Source of the DNA: Olsenella uli | GTDB taxonomy: Bacteria > Actinomycetota > Coriobacteriia > Coriobacteriales > Atopobiaceae | Direction: 5' to 3' | Assembly: GCF_016899935.1 (NCBI RefSeq) | Contig: NZ_JACJJK010000002.1 | Location: 186,001-250,000, forward strand | Length of the DNA stretch: 64,000 nucleotides | Shown here: positions 18,399 through 26,657 of the stretch, piece by piece | How the letters are laid out: every line of letters starts with the position of its first letter | Position numbering within the stretch: the first letter of the stretch is position 1 | The notes under the pieces: generated by a model | What the model was told of the DNA's origin: nothing | Database searches by the model: none | What the model saw: only the letters and a program-made list of their open reading frames with translations | Program-made: the position numbers and the translations under genes

Positions 18399-18421
18399 CG
18401 GTAGTTCACCTCCTTTAACGG

Positions 18422-18467
18422 GAAGGGGCGCGGCCCCGACGTTGTATCAGTCGCGTCGCGCCCCTTC
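18422..18467 (-). terminator. stem-loop after the sugar-binding protein gene
   Basis: Perfect 11-bp arms GAAGGGGCGCG / CGCGCCCCTTC enclose a 24-base loop between the binding-protein stop and the ATPase start. A leaky terminator or mRNA-stabilising hairpin here would favour excess binding protein, as in other sugar ABC operons. Confidence 0.5.
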
Positions 18468-18506
18468 GAGCAGTCAATCAGTCACGTGAATAGCTCGCCT
18501 GTCGAC

Positions 18507-19508
18507 TTAGATGCCGTTCTCGTCGATGTACTCCTGCGTGACGTTGTCGCAGTCGGCGTAGCCCTCCTCCATGATGATCTTCTTCTCGGTGACCTCACCG
18601 CCGGACTCGAGGGTGTTGATGATGTCCAGAATCGTGGAGGCCTGGTAGGGGTTGCACTGACCGTCGTAGTTCCAGTTGCCGGCCATGACCTCCTCGAGGG
18701 CCCAGGTGTTGTGGTCGAAGCCCATGATGATGACGTCGCCGTCCTTACCGTGGGTGATGCCGGCGGCGTCGAGGGCGGCCACGGCGCCCTTGGCCATGTC
18801 GTCGTTCTCGGCGTAGATGACGTTGAACGGGGTGCCGGCGTCGATCACGGACTGGGTGATCTGCTGGGCGGTCTCGGCGTTCCAGTCGGCGGCCTGCTGG
18901 GTCACGAGGTTCCAGCCGTTGGCCTCGACGGCCTTGTCGAGCGCGCCGGTGCGGCCGACCTGGGCGGAGGAGCCCATGACGCCCTGGATGTGGATGATGT
19001 TGTACTCGGAGAGGCCCTGGTCGGTCAGCCAGTCAACGGCGGTCTGGCCCTCGGCGTCCATGTCGGAGACGACGGCGGCAACGTAGAGGTCCTCGGGGGC
19101 GTCGACGACGCGGTCGAACAGGATCGTCTGGGTACCGGCGTCCTTGGCGTCCTGGAGCGGGGTGTCCCAGCCGGCGGTGTCGGCGGCGGAGACGAGCAGG
19201 TACTTCACGCCGTTCTGGATGAACTGCTGCGCGGAGGCGATCTGCTCCTCGTTCTTCATGCTGTAGGCGAACTCGGCCTTGAAGCCGTTCTCCTCAGTGA
19301 AGGTCTCCTTCATGTCCTTGTCGTTGGCGGTGCGGTAGCCGGACTCGTTCGGGTCGTTGTTGATGATGCCGACGGAGATGAGCTCGCCGGAGCCGGAATC
19401 GCCGCCGTCGGTCGCGGCGTCGCCGCCACCGCCGCCGCAGCCAACGAGAGCGAGCGTGCCACCAGCGAGGCCGGCGCCCTTCAGGAAGTTCCTTCTCGAA
19501 ATGCTCAT
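18507..19508 (-). CDS. sugar-binding lipoprotein of the arabinose-linked ABC transporter
   Basis: A 333-residue periplasmic-binding protein (Peripla_BP_4, YtfQ-like). The N-terminus combines a Tat-like SRRNFLKGAG with a lipobox LVGC, so it is probably exported folded and lipid-anchored. A ligand-binding core follows (GIINNDPNESGYR, YAENDDMAKGAVAAL). It is the first gene of a seven-gene arabinose block. Galactofuranose and arabinofuranose binders share this family; arabinose is inferred from araA, araB and araD downstream. The start has GGAAGGGGAAAGGGA upstream. Confidence 0.88.
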   Translation of the reverse strand: MSISRRNFLKGAGLAGGTLALVGCGGGGGDAATDGGDSGSGELISVGIINNDPNESGYRTANDKDMKETFTEENGFKAEFAYSMKNEEQIASAQQFIQNGVKYLLVSAADTAGWDTPLQDAKDAGTQTILFDRVVDAPEDLYVAAVVSDMDAEGQTAVDWLTDQGLSEYNIIHIQGVMGSSAQVGRTGALDKAVEANGWNLVTQQAADWNAETAQQITQSVIDAGTPFNVIYAENDDMAKGAVAALDAAGITHGKDGDVIIMGFDHNTWALEEVMAGNWNYDGQCNPYQASTILDIINTLESGGEVTEKKIIMEEGYADCDNVTQEYIDENGI

Positions 19509-19557
19509 GTCCCTTTCCCCTTCCTTTACTGTCTGTCTTACGACAGCCTACTGACCA

Positions 19558-19587
19558 TAAGTAAACAGTGAATCGCATGTTTACTTA
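19558..19587. promoter_or_regulatory. inverted repeat upstream of the arabinose operon
   Basis: Perfect arms TAAGTAAACA (19558-19567) and TGTTTACTTA (19578-19587) with a 10-base spacer, 50 bp upstream of the binding-protein start. It contains the TGTTTA box also found near xfp. It is probably the main operator. Confidence 0.5.
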
Positions 19588-19795
19588 CTAGCTGAACCCT
19601 GCGCGCCCCCATGCGGGCGGGACGCCCCCTCGTGCCTTGCCGCGTCCCGCGTGAGGTCCCCCAGGCCCAAGGCATGCAGGACGACCGGGGCACGGCGTCG
19701 TTTCTTCGAATTGTCACTGGCTTAGTTTTACGCCTTGCTTACAGATGGGCACGTTCCTACTCCGCTGAGTGGCCCATATTCGCCTGCAAGCGGAT
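19588..19795. other. non-coding stretch upstream of the arabinose operon
   Basis: This is part of the 345-bp gap between the binding-protein gene and coaX. I see no convincing gene or strong hairpin in it. Confidence 0.4.
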
Positions 19796-19856
19796 TGTTT
19801 AGTAACTGTTTATCCCAATTTCGGCGCTTTTTTGAGGAATTGTTTAGATGTGTTTA
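19796..19856 (-). promoter_or_regulatory. TGTTTA direct repeats
   Basis: TGTTTA boxes start at 19796 and 19807 (11 bp apart) and at 19841 and 19851 (10 bp apart), the last reaching into the coaX stop. The phasing equals that in the xfp leader. They could be distal sites for the arabinose regulator. Confidence 0.4.
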
Positions 19857-20639
19857 CATCCGAGAGGCCCTCTGGTTGGCCTTCCAGATGCTCCAGAGCC
19901 CACGGAGGGTCAGCGTCTCGTCGACCGCCACCTCGTGCCTGAGCAGGCGCGCCATGTCCCGGGCGCCGTCGCCGGTCAGGACCACCGGCGCGGGCTCCCC
20001 CATCTCGTCGGCGATGGCGTCGAGGAGGCCGTCGATCCGCGCGACCTCGCCGAGCACCACGCCCGACTCCATGGCGGCGCGCGTGTTTCGGCCGATCACG
20101 GTCGCCGGCGCGCGGAGCTCGATCATGGGCAGGCGCGCGGCGGCGGCGTTGAGCGAGCGGGCACCGAGCGCGGCGCCGGGCGCGATGATGCCGCCGAGAA
20201 ACGCCCCCGTGCCGTCAACGACCTCGAAGTTCGTGGTCGTCCCGAGGTCGACCACCACCACGGGCGACCCGTAGCGCTCGCGCGCGGCCACGACGTCCGC
20301 CACGCGGTCGGCCCCGATCTCGGCCGGGTCGTCGTAGCGCATGCGCACGCCGCTCCTGAGCCCGGGCCCCACGACGAGCGGCCGCGACCCGCACGCGCGG
20401 GCGAGCGCCTCGCGCCAGGCGTCGGAGAGGGGCGGGACCACGCAGCCGAGGATGGCCCCGTCGAGCGGGGCCCCGTCGAGCGCGCCCCTGACCTGGAGCC
20501 AGGCCTCGTCCGAGGTGAGGCGGTCGGGCGTGGTGAAGCCCCAGGCGCCCGTGAGGCGGCCTCCCGCGAACAGCCCCAGCCGCGTCACCGTGTTGCCGAC
20601 GTCGACGGTCAGCACGCTCTTCTCGGCGGTGTCTGTCAT
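19854..20639 (-). CDS. coaX: type III pantothenate kinase
   Basis: A 261-residue ASKHA-fold kinase for the first step of coenzyme A synthesis. Visible motifs are DVGNTVTRLG (phosphate 1), EIGADRVADVVAA (pantothenate site), VVDLGTTTNFEVVD (phosphate 2) and the GGIIAPGAALG loop. Length is typical. It is divergent from the OPT transporter. The sense-strand CGAGAAGAAC motif lies 19 bp before the ATG. Confidence 0.93.
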   Translation of the reverse strand: MTDTAEKSVLTVDVGNTVTRLGLFAGGRLTGAWGFTTPDRLTSDEAWLQVRGALDGAPLDGAILGCVVPPLSDAWREALARACGSRPLVVGPGLRSGVRMRYDDPAEIGADRVADVVAARERYGSPVVVVDLGTTTNFEVVDGTGAFLGGIIAPGAALGARSLNAAAARLPMIELRAPATVIGRNTRAAMESGVVLGEVARIDGLLDAIADEMGEPAPVVLTGDGARDMARLLRHEVAVDETLTLRGLWSIWKANQRASRM

Positions 20640-20711
20640 GGGGCCTCCGAAACTCGTCGTTCTTCTCGCGCGTTCTCTATATATACTGTATCAGTCCATG
20701 CCGTAACCCGA

Positions 20712-20728
20712 CTCCCCGTCCGGGGGAG
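20712..20728 (+). other. small hairpin in the OPT transporter leader
   Basis: CTCCCC and GGGGAG arms with a 5-base loop lie about 20 bp before the transporter start, just upstream of its AAGGAG site. The coaX/OPT gap also contains the AT-rich TATATATA expected of back-to-back promoters. Confidence 0.3.
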
Positions 20729-20749
20729 CGGATATACGAAGGAGCACAT

Positions 20750-22393
20750 ATGAGCGAGCAGAGCTCTCGCGCCTCGTGGCGCGGGCAGCTGAGCCCCGCT
20801 GGCATCGCCATCGGGTGCGTCGGCTGCGTCATCATCACGGCCTCGTCGGTCTACACCGCCCTCAAGATGGGCGCGCTGCCGTGGCCCACCATCTTCACCT
20901 CCATCGTCGCGCTGTTCTTGCTGCGGGCCTTCGGGCACCGGAGCCTCAACGAGGCCAACGTCACGCAGATTGTGATGTCGGCCGGCTCCATGGTGGCCGG
21001 CGGCCTCGCGTTCACCATTCCCGGCATCTGGATGCTCGGCCTCGCCGACGAGGTGAGCTGGGTCGAGATGCTGGCCGTGGCGCTGGCCGGCACGCTGCTG
21101 GGCCTCGTGTGCACGGCGGCGATCAGGCGGCGCTTCGTTGACGAGTCCGACCTGGAGTACCCCATCGGCACGGCGGCGGCCGAGACTCTCATGGCCACCA
21201 AGACGGGCGGCGTCACCGGCAGGCGGCTCTTCGGGTCCATGGGCCTGGCGGGCCTGTGGTGCGTGGCGCGCGACGCGCTGGGCTGGATGCCCTCGCTCGT
21301 GGCGCAGCTGCCGATCCCCGGCGTAAGCTTTGCGATCTACAACTCCCCGCAGATGCTCTCCGTGGGCTTTCTGGTGGGCGGCTTTGCCGTGGCGTTCTGG
21401 TTCCTCGGCGCGCTCGTGGGCAACTTCGGCGTCATCGTGGGGGGCTCGGCGGCCGGCCTCTGGGACGTGGCGACGGCGCAGGGCATCGTGTCCAGCCTGG
21501 GCATGGGACTCATGATGGGCTCCGGCGCGGGCGTGGTCCTGAAGGACATCCTCCCGCACGCAACGGGGCTGCTGCGCGGGCGCGGGGCGCTCTCCGGCGA
21601 GCGCTCGCGGCGCGGGCGGCTCGACTTTGGCGTGCTCGCGCTCATGGTGGCCGCAGCGGCGCTGCTCGTCTGCATCGCGCTCGGACTGGGGCCGGTCGTG
21701 GCGGTGGTCGTGGTGCTGCTCTCCTTTGTGACCACGATTATGAGCGCGCAGTCGGTGGGCCAGACGGGCATCGACCCGATGGAGATCTTCGGGCTGATCG
21801 TGCTGCTCGCCGTTGCCGCGTTCTCCGACGCGAGCCAGGTGCAGCTCTTCTACGTGGCGGGCGTCGTGGCCGTGGCGTGCGGCCTGGCCGGCGACGTCAT
21901 GAGCGACTTCAAGACGGGCGCGATCATCGGGACGAGCCCGCGCGCGATGTGGGTGGGCCAGGCCATCGGCGCGCTGCTCGGGACCGTCGTGGCCGTGGCC
22001 GTGCTGGTAACGCTGTTCGCCGCGTACGGGCCGGGCGCGTTCGGCTCGGGCCAGATGTTCGTCTCCGCCCAGGCGAGCGTGGTCGCGACGATGGTCTCGG
22101 GCATCCCGAGCGTGCCGGGGTTCGTGATCGGGCTTCTCGGCGGCATCGTGCTCTACTGGGCCGGGCTGCCGGCCATGATGTTTGGCCTCGGCGTCTACCT
22201 GCCGTTCTACATGTCGCTCACGGCCGCGCTCGGCGCCGGCGTCAAGTGGGTCTACGACCGCGTGTGCGCGGCGCGCGGCGTGGGCGACGCCGAGGAGAAG
22301 GGGGTCGTCGTGGCCTCCGGCGTGCTGGGGGGCGAGTCGATCGTTGGTGTGGTGATCGCGCTGGCGTCCGTGATCGGCGGGCTCGCGGGATAG
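20750..22393 (+). CDS. OPT family oligopeptide/metal-chelate transporter
   Basis: A 547-residue polytopic membrane protein with about 14 hydrophobic segments. Features of the OPT/YSL family are visible: NEANVTQIVMSAGSM, TIPGIWML, and LEYPIGTAAAETLMA. Characterised members take up oligopeptides or metal-nicotianamine-like complexes using the proton gradient; this substrate is unknown. The ATG at 20750 follows AAGGAG. It is monocistronic and convergent with the fructosamine-kinase gene. Confidence 0.88.
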   Translation: MSEQSSRASWRGQLSPAGIAIGCVGCVIITASSVYTALKMGALPWPTIFTSIVALFLLRAFGHRSLNEANVTQIVMSAGSMVAGGLAFTIPGIWMLGLADEVSWVEMLAVALAGTLLGLVCTAAIRRRFVDESDLEYPIGTAAAETLMATKTGGVTGRRLFGSMGLAGLWCVARDALGWMPSLVAQLPIPGVSFAIYNSPQMLSVGFLVGGFAVAFWFLGALVGNFGVIVGGSAAGLWDVATAQGIVSSLGMGLMMGSGAGVVLKDILPHATGLLRGRGALSGERSRRGRLDFGVLALMVAAAALLVCIALGLGPVVAVVVVLLSFVTTIMSAQSVGQTGIDPMEIFGLIVLLAVAAFSDASQVQLFYVAGVVAVACGLAGDVMSDFKTGAIIGTSPRAMWVGQAIGALLGTVVAVAVLVTLFAAYGPGAFGSGQMFVSAQASVVATMVSGIPSVPGFVIGLLGGIVLYWAGLPAMMFGLGVYLPFYMSLTAALGAGVKWVYDRVCAARGVGDAEEKGVVVASGVLGGESIVGVVIALASVIGGLAG

Positions 22394-22400
22394 CGCGGGC

Positions 22401-23213
22401 TCACGCGTAGCGGCGGGCCGTCGAGACCGCCTCGGCGAGGTACCAGCCGCCGAAGAGGACGCAGTGCAGGAGCAGCGGGGCCAGCTGATGGAGGCCCACG
22501 CGCTCCTGCCAGCCGTCCGCGAGCGGCGAGGTCTCGTCGTAGCCCCGCAGCACGTCGTCGAGGAAGGGATAGCCGAAGAGCGCGAGCATGGCCAGGTCCG
22601 TCTCGGCGTGGCCACCGTAGGCCATCGGGTCGATGAGGACGCCGCCCGTGGGCGCCGACGGGTCGGCGTCCCAGAGGACGTTGCCGGCCCAGAGGTCCCC
22701 GTGCAGGCGGGCGCAGGGCGCGCCCGCCTCGCGCACGAGCGCCGGCTGCGGGGCGTCGAACTGCCCCGACGCGAGGCGCGCGGAGACGCGCTCGAAGAGA
22801 CGCAGCTCGGAGGGGCCGAAGTCGCCCTGGTCGACGAGGGTCCGCACGTAGTTCATGACGCGGTGCTCGGCGAAGAAGGCGCCCCAGGTCGCGGACGCGT
22901 CCTCGCGCGCAACGTAGGGCGTGCGGGCACGGCCGCACCAGGGATCACCGTTCCAGCCGTCCGGCACACAGCCGTACCACGGCGCGCCTGCAGCATGCAG
23001 GCGCGCCAGCCCGGCGCCAATGCGCCGGGCCGCCGCTGCGGACGGGACGCCCGTCGCGACGCGCTCCTCCACGAGCTCGTCGGGAGACACGCGCAGCACG
23101 CGGACGACGCGGATGCCCCCTGCGGGCTCCGCCTCCGCGAGCCAGCGCAGGGCCGCCGCCTCCCCGGGCAGGTTGTCCCCGAACCCCGCCGTCTTCACGA
23201 ACGTCTCTTCCAT
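22401..23213 (-). CDS. fructosamine kinase family protein
   Basis: A 270-residue fructosamine/ketosamine-3-kinase-like protein, slightly short for the family. The kinase core is clear: LHGDLWAGNVLWD (catalytic Asp) and the metal-binding DPMAYGGHAETDLAM. Members phosphorylate Amadori products so that glycated amines break down, giving protein deglycation or growth on glycated compounds. The ATG at 23213 is preceded by GGGGGAG. It is divergent from engB, with the four-unit repeat element in the shared leader. Confidence 0.88.
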   Translation of the reverse strand: MEETFVKTAGFGDNLPGEAAALRWLAEAEPAGGIRVVRVLRVSPDELVEERVATGVPSAAAARRIGAGLARLHAAGAPWYGCVPDGWNGDPWCGRARTPYVAREDASATWGAFFAEHRVMNYVRTLVDQGDFGPSELRLFERVSARLASGQFDAPQPALVREAGAPCARLHGDLWAGNVLWDADPSAPTGGVLIDPMAYGGHAETDLAMLALFGYPFLDDVLRGYDETSPLADGWQERVGLHQLAPLLLHCVLFGGWYLAEAVSTARRYA

Positions 23214-23227
23214 GTCTCCCCCTACGA

Positions 23228-23455
23228 TGCAAAACCGGCGCTCGTGTGATATTTTGCCCGTCCCGAGTGCAAAACTCTTCTTCGTGTGATGCGAATTTCC
23301 TCTCAGAGCGGCACATCGATTTTTCAAGTTCACGTTTGCGCAGGATTGCGTATTAAGATTCGAATCACTTTCACATTTTGCCGCAAAACCCCATCACGCG
23401 AGAGACCGTTTTGCAGCCGAGGCGGTCGAAACATCACACGAAGGAGCGTTTTGCA
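23228..23455. repeat. four-unit interspersed element, copy 1
   Basis: Four 23-mers with ends TGCAAAAC and GTGTGAT. Two are direct (23228-23250, 23268-23290) and two inverted (23393-23415, 23433-23455). Within each pair the starts are exactly 40 bp apart. The 102-bp centre is comparatively AT-rich. It fills the gap between divergent fructosamine-kinase and engB genes. A second copy is at 50628-50866. Confidence 0.85.
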
Positions 23456-23542
23456 AGCCCGGGCCCCTCCTCGCGCCCCAGTCGCCCCGCAGCCGCCCAC
23501 ACGCTAGAATTGCCTCACGCAGTCGCACCCGAAAGGACACCC

Positions 23543-24130
23543 ATGGCCGGCATCAACTACCAGACCGCGCGCTTCGAGGCCTCGTACGGCACCGTGGCGC
23601 AGCTCCCCGCCTCCACCACACCCGAGGTCGCGGTGGCGGGACGCTCCAACGTGGGCAAGTCCTCGCTGCTCAACAAGCTGTTCGGGCGGAAGGGCCTGGT
23701 GAAGGTCTCGGCCACGCCGGGCAAGACCGCCAACATCAACTTCTTCGAGGTGGACGGCATCCGCTTTGTCGACCTGCCGGGATACGGCTTTGCCAGGGTC
23801 TCGCAGAAGGAGAAGCAGCGCTGGGCGGACCTCATATCCGGCTACTTTGCGCAGGAGCGCAGCTTCAACCTGGTGATCGCACTCGTGGACATCCGTCACG
23901 ACGCGCAGCGCCTGGACCATGAGATGGTGGGCTTCCTGCAGCAGAGCGAGCTGCCCTTCGTGGTGGCACTCACCAAGGCGGACAAGCTCGGCCGCTCCAA
24001 GCAGGCACAGCAGGCGGCCGCCATCGCGCGCCAGCTGGGCATCGGGCGCGACCAGGTGATCGTCACGTCCTCCGAGACCGGCCAGGGCATCGACGACCTC
24101 CGCCGCCGCATCGCCGAGGCGTGCCTTTAA
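23543..24130 (+). CDS. engB: ribosome biogenesis GTPase YihA/YsxC/EngB
   Basis: A 195-residue TRAFAC GTPase that assists assembly of the large ribosomal subunit. Motifs in order are G1 GRSNVGKSS (about residue 33), G2 with SATPGKT, G3 DLPGYG, G4 TKADK and G5 SSETGQG. Length is standard. GAAAGGA precedes the ATG at 23543. It is convergent with mntP. Confidence 0.95.
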   Translation: MAGINYQTARFEASYGTVAQLPASTTPEVAVAGRSNVGKSSLLNKLFGRKGLVKVSATPGKTANINFFEVDGIRFVDLPGYGFARVSQKEKQRWADLISGYFAQERSFNLVIALVDIRHDAQRLDHEMVGFLQQSELPFVVALTKADKLGRSKQAQQAAAIARQLGIGRDQVIVTSSETGQGIDDLRRRIAEACL

Positions 24131-24154
24131 GCGCGGGACGCACCGAACGGCCTT

Positions 24155-24754
24155 CTACGCCAGCACGCCCAGGTGCTCGAGCAGCACCTTGAGGCCAATC
24201 AGGATGAGCACGACGCCGCCCACCACGCTCGCGGGCTTCTCGTAGCGCGCGCCGAAGAAGTGCCCCACCGCCACGCCGGCAAACGAGAGCGCAAACGTGA
24301 TCACGCCGATGAGCGACACCGTGAGCACGATGTCAACGTTGAGCGCCGCAAACGAGATGCCCGCCGCGAGCGCGTCGATCGAGGTGGCCACCGCCAGCAC
24401 GAGGAACTCGCGCAGGTCGATGCCGCTCGTATCCCCGGCCCCGCAGTCGCAGCCGCCTGCCTCGCCGTCCTTCTCGCCCTCCTCGTGAACCGCCTCCCAG
24501 AGCATCTTGCCACCGATGAAGGCGAGCAGCGCAAACGCCACCCAGTGGTCGACCGGCCCGATGAGCCACATGAACTGGCTGCCGAGCGCCCAGCCGATAA
24601 GCGGCATCAGGGCCTGGAAGCCGCCGAAGAAGAACGCCAGCACCGCAGCCGTGCGCAGGTTGAGCCGACGCATCCCCAGGCCCCGGCAGATGGAGACGGC
24701 AAACGCGTCCATCGAAAGCCCCACGGCTATGAGCAGCAGCTCGGCGATTCCCAT
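24155..24754 (-). CDS. mntP: manganese efflux pump MntP family
   Basis: A 199-residue protein with six hydrophobic segments, of the MntP (former DUF204) family, which exports Mn2+. Both halves carry a conserved Asp motif (GLSMDAFAVSI near residue 15 and VATSIDALAAG in the second half). A Cys/Asp-rich cytoplasmic loop (GEKDGEAGGCDCGAGD) separates them. The ATG at 24754 is preceded by GGGGAG. MntP leaders often hold a yybP-ykoY riboswitch; I do not see a convincing one here. Confidence 0.88.
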   Translation of the reverse strand: MGIAELLLIAVGLSMDAFAVSICRGLGMRRLNLRTAAVLAFFFGGFQALMPLIGWALGSQFMWLIGPVDHWVAFALLAFIGGKMLWEAVHEEGEKDGEAGGCDCGAGDTSGIDLREFLVLAVATSIDALAAGISFAALNVDIVLTVSLIGVITFALSFAGVAVGHFFGARYEKPASVVGGVVLILIGLKVLLEHLGVLA

Positions 24755-24837
24755 GTCGTCTCCCCTCTCCGGCCGACGGCACAAGAGAAGTTACCACAGG
24801 ATCGGGGAAGCAGGGCTTGGCGCTCCCCCTACCGGCG

Positions 24838-24915
24838 ATTAGCATACACTGGCTCAGCGCTTCTCGGTAAAACGCGGGAAGAACTTTCAGGTTCACACAT
24901 CCAGTGTATGCTAAT
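24838..24915. repeat. 78-bp inverted-repeat element
   Basis: Perfect 15-bp arms ATTAGCATACACTGG / CCAGTGTATGCTAAT at 24838-24852 and 24901-24915, with a 48-base loop. It lies between the divergent mntP and amino-acid transporter genes. The rest of this 330-bp gap (24755-25084) contains leader sequence of both genes and nothing else I recognise. Confidence 0.6.
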
Positions 24916-25084
24916 TATTTGCGCCCTAACGATTGGCACAGCAACCCGGAGCAACCTGCGGCCCACATCTGTTACCAGCATGAAAACCGCCTTGCGCTCC
25001 ACTGCGCTAAAGCGTATATTCGACCGTGCACTTTAGTTGAGTAAAGTACCACCCGCCGAGAAGAACCTCGTGAAAGGATCACCC

Positions 25085-25951
25085 ATGTTGAACAGAAGGT
25101 CGTTCATCTCCCTCGCCGCCGCCGGCCTCTCCTCCGTCGCGCTCGTCGGCTGCGGCGGTGCACCCGCCACCAGCGACGATGCCGAGCCCGCCGCCGACGC
25201 CACGTCCGGAACCGTCGACACCGGCGCCGCCTCCACCGGCAAGCTCATCGTGGGCTTCGACTCCTCCTACCCGCCCTACGGCTATGTGGGCGACGACGGC
25301 GAGTACACCGGCTTTGACCTGGACCTCGCCCAGGAGGTGGCCGCCCGCAACGACTGGGAGGTCCAGCTCGAGCCCGTGGACTGGGACGCCAAGGACACCA
25401 TGCTCGACAGCGGCGCCATCAACTGCATCTGGAACGGCTTCACGATGGAGGGTCGCGAGGACGACTACACCTTCTCCGAGCCGTACATGATCAACGGCCA
25501 GGTCGTCGTCGTGCGCGCCGATTCCGGCATCACGAGCTTCGACGACCTCGCGGGCAAGGCCGTGATCACGCAAGTCGACTCCGCCGCCTACAACGTGCTC
25601 GCCGGCGACGACGCCACCCAGGCCGACCTTGCCGCCACCTTCGGCAGCCTCGAGACCATCGGCGACTACAACACCGCCTTCATGCAGCTCGAGTCCGGCG
25701 CCGTGGACGCCGTGGCCTGTGACCTCTCCATCTCCGCCTACCAGCTCGCCGCCAAGCCCGACGCCTACGTCCAGCTGGACGAGTTCCTCTCCGAGGAGCA
25801 CTACGCCGTGGGCTTCAAGAAGGGTGACGACGCCACCGCCGCCACGGTCACCGACACCCTCCGCGCCATGGACGAGGACGGCTTCGTGGCCGACCTTTGC
25901 GACAAGTACGCCGCCGACGGCATCTCCTACGACAACTGGTGCCTCGCGTAG
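25085..25951 (+). CDS. amino-acid ABC transporter substrate-binding lipoprotein
   Basis: A 288-residue SBP family 3 protein with a signal ending in lipobox LVGC, a short Ala/Asp-rich linker and the binding core (FDSSYPPYGYVGDDGEYTGFDLDLA). The family binds polar amino acids; the ligand is not resolvable. The ATG at 25085 has GAAAGGA upstream and the CGAGAAGAAC motif 18 bp before the start. It leads a three-gene operon. A REP-like hairpin directly after its stop probably raises its level over the permease. Confidence 0.9.
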   Translation: MLNRRSFISLAAAGLSSVALVGCGGAPATSDDAEPAADATSGTVDTGAASTGKLIVGFDSSYPPYGYVGDDGEYTGFDLDLAQEVAARNDWEVQLEPVDWDAKDTMLDSGAINCIWNGFTMEGREDDYTFSEPYMINGQVVVVRADSGITSFDDLAGKAVITQVDSAAYNVLAGDDATQADLAATFGSLETIGDYNTAFMQLESGAVDAVACDLSISAYQLAAKPDAYVQLDEFLSEEHYAVGFKKGDDATAATVTDTLRAMDEDGFVADLCDKYAADGISYDNWCLA

Positions 25952-25984
25952 TTGTCTAAAAGGGGTCTGACCCTTTTAGACAAC
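25951..25984. repeat. REP-like palindrome, GGGTCTGACCC core
   Basis: Arms GTTGTCTAAAAGGG / CCCTTTTAGACAAC pair perfectly and begin at the last base of the stop codon, inside the transporter operon. It probably acts as an attenuator or 3'-end stabiliser. Confidence 0.6.
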
Positions 25985-26003
25985 TTTGCAGGAAGGGAAC
26001 GCC

Positions 26004-26657
26004 GTGGATCTTCTCACCATGACCGGCATGCTCTCCGAGGGATTCCTCGTGAGCCTTCAGATCTTCGCACTCACGCTGCTGGGGTCGCTGCCGCTCGGCA
26101 TGCTCGTGGCCTTCGCGCGCATGAGCCGCTTCAAGCCGCTCGCGCTTCTCGCCCGCCTGTACATCTCGATCATGCGCGGCACCCCGCTCATGCTGCAGAT
26201 GTTTGCCATCTACTTCGTGCCGTACTACGTCTTTGGCATCCGCCTCACCACGGACAGCAAGTGGTACGCCACAATCGTGGCCTTCATCGTCAACTACGCG
26301 GCCTACTTCGCGGAGATCTACCGCTCCGGCATCCAGTCAATCCCGCGCGGCCAGCACGAGGCCGCCGAGGTCCTGGGCTACTCGCGCGCGCAGACGTTCG
26401 TGCGCATCGTGCTGCCGCAGGTGGTCAAGCGCATCATGCCCGCCATGACCAACGAGGTCATCACGCTGGTCAAAGACACGTCGCTGGCCTTCTCCATCGG
26501 CGTCATCGAGATGTTCACCGTGGCCAAGCAGCTCGTGGCGAGCCAGGTCTCCATGCTGCCCTTTGCCATCGCGGCGGCGTTCTACTGGGTCTTCAACCTG
26601 CTCATCGACTTCGTCGCCGGGCGCATCGAGAGAAAGCTGAGCTACTACCATGACTAG
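26004..26657 (+). CDS. amino-acid ABC transporter permease
   Basis: A 217-residue HisM/GlnP-type permease with about five membrane segments and the EAA loop that contacts the ATPase ([17 protein letters not shown]). I chose GTG at 26004 because GGAAGGG lies 6 bp before it. It overlaps the ATPase start by 8 bp. Confidence 0.9.
   Translation: MDLLTMTGMLSEGFLVSLQIFALTLLGSLPLGMLVAFARMSRFKPLALLARLYISIMRGTPLMLQMFAIYFVPYYVFGIRLTTDSKWYATIVAFIVNYAAYFAEIYRSGIQSIPRGQHEAAEVLGYSRAQTFVRIVLPQVVKRIMPAMTNEVITLVKDTSLAFSIGVIEMFTVAKQLVASQVSMLPFAIAAAFYWVFNLLIDFVAGRIERKLSYYHD

Noticed and set aside
24755-24840. yybP-ykoY manganese riboswitch upstream of mntP
   Set aside because: A GGGGGAG stretch is present, but I cannot lay out the conserved loops of the aptamer; an Infernal search with RF00080 would decide.
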